Shown: positions 60,590-64,000 of the stretch, piece by piece
Position numbering within the stretch: position 1 is the first letter of the stretch
How the letters are laid out: the number at the start of each line of letters is the position of its first letter
From: Thermovorax subterraneus
Lineage (GTDB): Bacteria > Bacillota > Thermosediminibacteria > Thermosediminibacterales > Thermosediminibacteraceae
Assembly (NCBI GenBank): GCA_021608145.1
Contig: JAKIHM010000005.1
Coordinates: 1 to 64,000 of the forward strand
Direction: 5' to 3'
DNA: 64,000 nt
The notes under the pieces: model-generated
Told to the model about the DNA's origin: nothing
Seen by the model: only the letters and a program-made list of their open reading frames with translations
Databases searched by the model: none
Position numbers and translations under genes: made by a program

Positions 60590-61090
60590 CTATCCCTCCT
60601 CGTGATTTAAAACGGTAAACTCCAGCTCTTTTATACGCCAGGTCCTGTATTCGTCCTCGCCAGGCCTTGCGTAGACCAAACAATCATCTTTTAAAGCTCC
60701 TCTTACCGAAGCAATCATTTTCTTGTACCTGCTTATGTTTTTTAAGGTTCCGATGGGGTCCAATTTCAAATGCTTTTCAAACAAAATTTCCGTGTTGTCC
60801 ACAACTAAAACCTCGTGTTCGTTCTTCCGCAGTATTTCATCCAGCATTTCATTCACAAAAAGCCATCTTTGCTCGAAGGGAATTTGAATCAGCTTTTCCG
60901 ACAAAGAGAGGTTGAGATTCACGTAATGGAAACTTTTTTCTTCGGCCAATTTCTTTAAAAGTTCACTGGTCGAGGAAGGATTTCCGGTAACTATTAAAAT
61001 GAGTTTGTAATAGTTATAATCCAAAGAAGGTAATAACTGGCAAATTCTTTCCTTTATCCCAACAAATGTTCCCCCCTTTTTATTATGCAT
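60590..61090 (-). CDS. brxF: BREX type 3 small protein BrxF
   Basis: 166 residues with a P-loop-like strand LILIVTGNPSSTSELLKKLA and a Walker-B-like strand VLVVDNTEILFEKHL. The C-terminus contains ARPGEDEYRTWRIKELEF. Size, first position and neighbours match BrxF of type 3 BREX. The upstream RBS is weak (GAAGG about 19 bases before the ATG). The frame offers no other ATG start; a GGGGGG run lies just inside it. Confidence 0.85.
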   Translation of the reverse strand: MHNKKGGTFVGIKERICQLLPSLDYNYYKLILIVTGNPSSTSELLKKLAEEKSFHYVNLNLSLSEKLIQIPFEQRWLFVNEMLDEILRKNEHEVLVVDNTEILFEKHLKLDPIGTLKNISRYKKMIASVRGALKDDCLVYARPGEDEYRTWRIKELEFTVLNHEEG

Positions 61091-61149
61091 TTCTATATTT
61101 TTTCGGTTTTTCCTTCAGTAATTTTATGTTCAGGGGTAAAAAAATTATC

Positions 61150-61177
61150 CCTGCAGTTTGGGACTTTACTGCAGGGG
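61150..61177 (-). terminator. hairpin with T-run in the brxF leader (possible attenuator)
   Basis: ACTGCAGGG/CCCTGCAGT arms (61150-61158 with 61169-61177). On the minus strand the stem is followed by GATAA and a T7 run, the look of an intrinsic terminator. No minus-strand gene lies upstream, so it may attenuate the BREX transcript. Otherwise 61091-61339 is AT-rich without genes; it carries the promoter regions of brxF and of the divergent DeoR-type gene. Confidence 0.5.
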
Positions 61178-61339
61178 CAGTCAATATACTATAAATATTT
61201 GTTCACTTTTGCATATATATTAAAGTTAATTTTTTCACATTGCAGGAATTTTCAAGCTACGAACAGAAACAATAAATTGCGAACATATATAAACAGTTGT
61301 AAATTATTTTTTTATCAATAATAAACATGGAGGTTTGAA

Positions 61340-62152
61340 ATGTTAACGCTAGAACGTCGCAAAAAAATTCTGCAATGGATAAAACAAAACGGCCGGGCCA
61401 AAGTGGGAGAACTTGCCGCAACTTTTGGGGTGTCTCCCATGACCATAAGACGAGATTTAAAGCACCTAGAGAAAGAAGGTCTTCTTCTTCGGGCAAGGGG
61501 CGGTGCATTGGCGAAAGATTCATTTATAGATGAAGTCCCCTATGGGTCAAAAGTAAGTTCAAATATTGAACTTAAGCGGCTCATAGCACAAGAGGCGTAT
61601 TCCCTTATCAACGACGGCGACTCCGTGATACTTGACGCCGGTTCCACCACTCTGGAGATTGCAAAATGCCTAAAAAAGACCGGCAAAAACCTAACTGTGG
61701 TGACGAACGATTTGAATATAGCCCTCGAGTTGGCCGATAATGCAAATATCAATGTGTTCACCACGGGAGGCAAAGTCCAACCCGGGTTATACTGCCTATT
61801 GGGAGAAGAAGCCATCGATTTTATAAAATCTGTAAATGTGAATATCGCGTTCCTGGGTGCAGCAGCTATCGATTCGGATTTAGAATTATACACTCCTACA
61901 CTGGAAAAAGCCCACCTCAAACGAACAATGATAACTTCCGCTGCAAAATCGGTGGTAGTGGCAGACCATACCAAATTCGGTCACAGAGCTTTCGCAAAAG
62001 TATGCAGCCTTGATGCCGTCGATGCTCTCATTACCGATGATGGAATAGGTGAGGAATTAAAAACCAAAATGGAAGACCTCAAAATTGAGGTAATTTTATG
62101 TCCGACCAAATCATACGTACAAAATGGAAGCGGAAGCCCAACTCTGAAATAA
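61340..62152 (+). CDS. DeoR/GlpR-family transcriptional regulator
   Basis: 270 residues. The N-terminal winged helix has ERRKKILQWIKQNGRAKVGE followed by LAATFGVSPMTIRRDLKHLE and the wing GLLLRARGGAL. The sensor domain has the sugar-phosphate-isomerase-like fold: DGDSVILDAGSTTLEIAK, NDLNIALELA, TGGKVQPG and VADHTKFGH. It should repress a sugar-acid operon and respond to a phosphorylated intermediate. GGAGG lies five to nine bases upstream. The operon behind it is decayed, so the regulator is an orphan. Confidence 0.92.
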   Translation: MLTLERRKKILQWIKQNGRAKVGELAATFGVSPMTIRRDLKHLEKEGLLLRARGGALAKDSFIDEVPYGSKVSSNIELKRLIAQEAYSLINDGDSVILDAGSTTLEIAKCLKKTGKNLTVVTNDLNIALELADNANINVFTTGGKVQPGLYCLLGEEAIDFIKSVNVNIAFLGAAAIDSDLELYTPTLEKAHLKRTMITSAAKSVVVADHTKFGHRAFAKVCSLDAVDALITDDGIGEELKTKMEDLKIEVILCPTKSYVQNGSGSPTLK

Positions 62153-62935
62153 AAAAACTCTCAAAAGAAGGAGTGAAGTATCTTGCAAAAAAACCTTTAA
62201 TTGCGATTACCGCAGGAGATCCTGCCAGCGTCGGTCCCGAAATTGTGGTAAAAGCCCTGTCCAATAAAGAATTGTACGAAAAAGTCAAGCCTGTTGTAAT
62301 CTGTTCTAAAAATGTTATCGAGAAAGCTTTAGAAATAACAAAGGTAAAGATAAGCATTTGTCCCGTAGAAATCGACACTCTGAACCGCCTGGAAGAAAAG
62401 GACTTTTCTTTTGATAAAGTTTTCCTCATAGATTTGGAAAATGCAAGTGACAATATCCCCTTTGGGAAAATCTCCGCCGAAGCCGGTAAGGCCGCCTTTG
62501 AATACATCAAAAAAGCTATAGAACTCGGAAGGGGGACTATTCGGAGACGAGGAAGTGAAAGAGATAATTCCGGCCATTGAGAAGGCTAAAGCTGAAGGCA
62601 TAAATGCAGTAGGCCCTGTTCCTGCGGATTCGGTCTTTCACTTGGCAAACCTGGGCCGTTTTGACGCCGTACTCTCGCTATATTACGACCAGGGACACAT
62701 CGCCGCTAAAATGCTGGATTTTGAAAGAACCGTCAGCGTAAACATCGGCCTTCCGTTTATAAGGACTTCGGTGGACCACGGCACAGCCTTCGATATCGCC
62801 GGAAAGGGAATTGCAAGTTCAGTAAGCATGGAAGAAGCTATAAAGGTTGCCGGAGATTACGCTTTTTTGGCTAAAAAGAAAAATAAAAGACAAAAATCCA
62901 CGCCTTCCCCGCCCTTATTATTGCAGCATCATTAA
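62098..62935 (+). pseudogene. PdxA-like (4-phospho-sugar-acid dehydrogenase) gene with internal deletion
   Basis: First piece (62098-62580) has PLIAITAGDPASVGPEIVVK, the PdxA N-terminal signature, up to KKAIELGR. The second piece (frame from 62555) resumes at [17 protein letters not shown] and runs through [21 protein letters not shown] and the catalytic-site [19 protein letters not shown]. About 100 residues with the central metal and substrate His residues are missing, and the join is out of frame. With the DeoR regulator and GntP remnant it resembles the PdxA2 enzyme of D-threonate/erythronate use. Confidence 0.85.
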
Positions 62936-63350
62936 CGTGATTGATAGGAGGTATGCCGCCATCGGTTGGTGACGTAAACGTGGCAAAATCTATAACCACC
63001 GGCTTTGGCAATACCTTAAGCAGCATAGATATAGTCATCGGCTTTGGCGTCATGATGGGAAGAGGGTTGGAAGTATCCGGCGCTGCAGTTGCTATGATTA
63101 CTTCAGCATCGATCACAGCACCCATCCTGGCAAATCTCTCGGTAAATCCTTTAATAGCAGCCCAAGCTGCCACAATCGGCGCAATGATTATTTTCTTAAT
63201 TTTAATGATAGCTTTTTCTGGGTAGTAAATCGGCTTTTAGGGATAGAAAACGTAAAGGAACAAACCCTAACATGGTCAATACTTACTACCATCGGACGGG
63301 GTGTATCGTTAATATTAATCCTGATAGCCGAAGCCCATTTTCTACCTAAA
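62882..63350 (+). pseudogene. GntP-family gluconate/sugar-acid permease remnant
   Basis: [13 protein letters not shown], an in-frame TGA at 62938-62940, then LIGGMPPSVGDVNVAKSITT and GFGNTLSSIDIVIGFGVMMG are the N-terminal part of GntP permeases. From about 63240, in another frame, EQTLTWSILTTIGRGVSLIL is the C-terminal end of the same family. About 300 central residues are deleted. The frame at 62941-63225 is a fragment, not a gene. Confidence 0.78.
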
Positions 63351-63361
63351 GATAATAAAGC

Positions 63362-63405
63362 CCTGGGATTGACCGTTAGGATTTCCCCAGGTCTTATTTT
63401 TTATT
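63362..63405 (+). terminator. terminator-like hairpin of the decayed operon
   Basis: CCTGGG (63362-63367) can pair with CCCAGG (63386-63391), followed by TCTTATTTTTTATTTT. A second weaker dyad, TTCCCC/GGGGAA, lies at 63470-63491. The rest of 63351-63543 shows no gene. Confidence 0.5.
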
Positions 63406-63543
63406 TTAATGCTAATATTCGATGACCAGAATTACCGGATTAGGCAAGGCAACTAAGTTAACATAAAAATTCCCCTTCAGTGCCTGGGGAAAAATCTTTT
63501 TAAAATGGTGAATTTCCTCTTGCAAAAAACATCGATATCGCAT

Positions 63544-63828
63544 TTAAAAATTGTAACTCTTTAACAATTCGTTTAAATCATTGTTTATAATTCTTATTTT
63601 TTCAATTAATTTCTTTATTCTATTTTGAAAACCTCCTTCCCCATATTCTTTTGAATATCTTATCATTCTTTCTATATCGCTATGTTCTAAATATATAGAA
63701 CGGTTTTCAACAGAATATTGTTTCTGTAATTTCCTTAAAAGATCTTGAAATCCTCCCTGTCCTGATACTTCCTTCACAATTGATTCTATATCTTCTGGAG
63801 AAAGATCTTTAATATAAATTCTATACAA
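63544..63828 (-). CDS. small helical protein, unknown function
   Basis: 94 residues, charged and helical, unrecognised. It contains an imperfect internal repeat: GQGGFQDLLRKLQKQY (23-38) and GEGGFQNRIKKLIEKI (63-78), 40 residues apart. AAAGGGGAGGTG stands a few bases upstream of the ATG, a strong start. It is transcribed toward the decayed operon. The flanking 63829-64000 is AT-rich, with no gene seen up to the edge. Confidence 0.65.
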   Translation of the reverse strand: MYRIYIKDLSPEDIESIVKEVSGQGGFQDLLRKLQKQYSVENRSIYLEHSDIERMIRYSKEYGEGGFQNRIKKLIEKIRIINNDLNELLKSYNF

Positions 63829-64000
63829 TTGACACCTCCCCTTTCACCCACATTTGATTGATTTATCTTGTCTTTATTATCAACCGCATAGATCTTGTTT
63901 TGTAACATATTATAAACATCTCTTTGCGATTATTCTATTACAATTTTACATAATTATCAATATTCTTAAATAAAAAAGCAAAATAAAAGCCTGGGGATTC

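Overview
The window looks like part of the chromosome of an anaerobic, low-to-moderate GC Firmicute of the Clostridia / Thermoanaerobacterales type. The basis is strong GGAGG ribosome binding sites, two-subunit class I (Fe-S) fumarase, a small 2[4Fe-4S] ferredoxin, TTT and TRAP acid transporters, a sigma-54 regulon with a PrpR-type activator, and no respiratory genes in view. The species cannot be fixed from the sequence alone. No rRNA, tRNA or CRISPR array was recognised.

Region 1 (1-17.2 kb) is an organic-acid utilisation block. A leftward operon (creatininase-family hydrolase, nitroreductase, Cys-containing unknown, CoA-transferase A and B, TctC binding protein, ferredoxin, small membrane protein) and a rightward operon (malate/lactate-type dehydrogenase, TIM-barrel-like protein) both have near-perfect -24/-12 sigma-54 promoters. 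Both also have matching TTTCATnATGAAA palindromes, with the sigma-54 activator gene between them. Behind the rightward operon are fumarase alpha/beta and malic enzyme under a sigma-A promoter, which lead from fumarate to malate to pyruvate. A TRAP transporter (DctPQM) and an ornithine cyclodeaminase-family gene follow.

Region 2 (17.3-35.7 kb) is accessory DNA in decay: VapBC, a ZIP transporter, c-di-GMP proteins, an MNT-HEPN fusion with two frameshifts and a lost catalytic His, a broken SBP-PAS-GGDEF-HD-GYP sensor, MazF with an amputated antitoxin, a frameshifted zinc-ribbon protein, a truncated pRiA4b ORF-3 gene, an M48 protease, a large SNF2/SWIM helicase, an orphan TnpB element, and one intact plus one truncated Uma2 gene. 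Short tails and internal pieces of genes found elsewhere in the window are scattered between them.

Region 3 (35.8-61.1 kb) is a defence island on the minus strand. It has (a) a NurA nuclease - HerA ATPase - DNA methyltransferase operon, (b) a HigB-HigA-SecB-like toxin-antitoxin-chaperone module with a 20-bp palindromic operator, (c) a DUF262/DUF1524 (GmrSD-like) protein preceded by a nonsense-interrupted small gene, (d) a 1506-aa SF1 helicase with a C-terminal Vsr-like nuclease domain, and (e) a complete type 3 BREX operon in canonical order brxF-brxC-pglXI-brxHII-pglZ-brxA, directly upstream of (d).

Region 4 (61.3-64 kb) holds a DeoR-family regulator followed by the ruins of a sugar-acid catabolic operon (PdxA-like dehydrogenase and GntP permease, both with internal deletions) and a small unknown gene. 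The core metabolic genes and the BREX genes are intact, while single-base indels and nonsense codons are concentrated in sensory, toxin and accessory genes.
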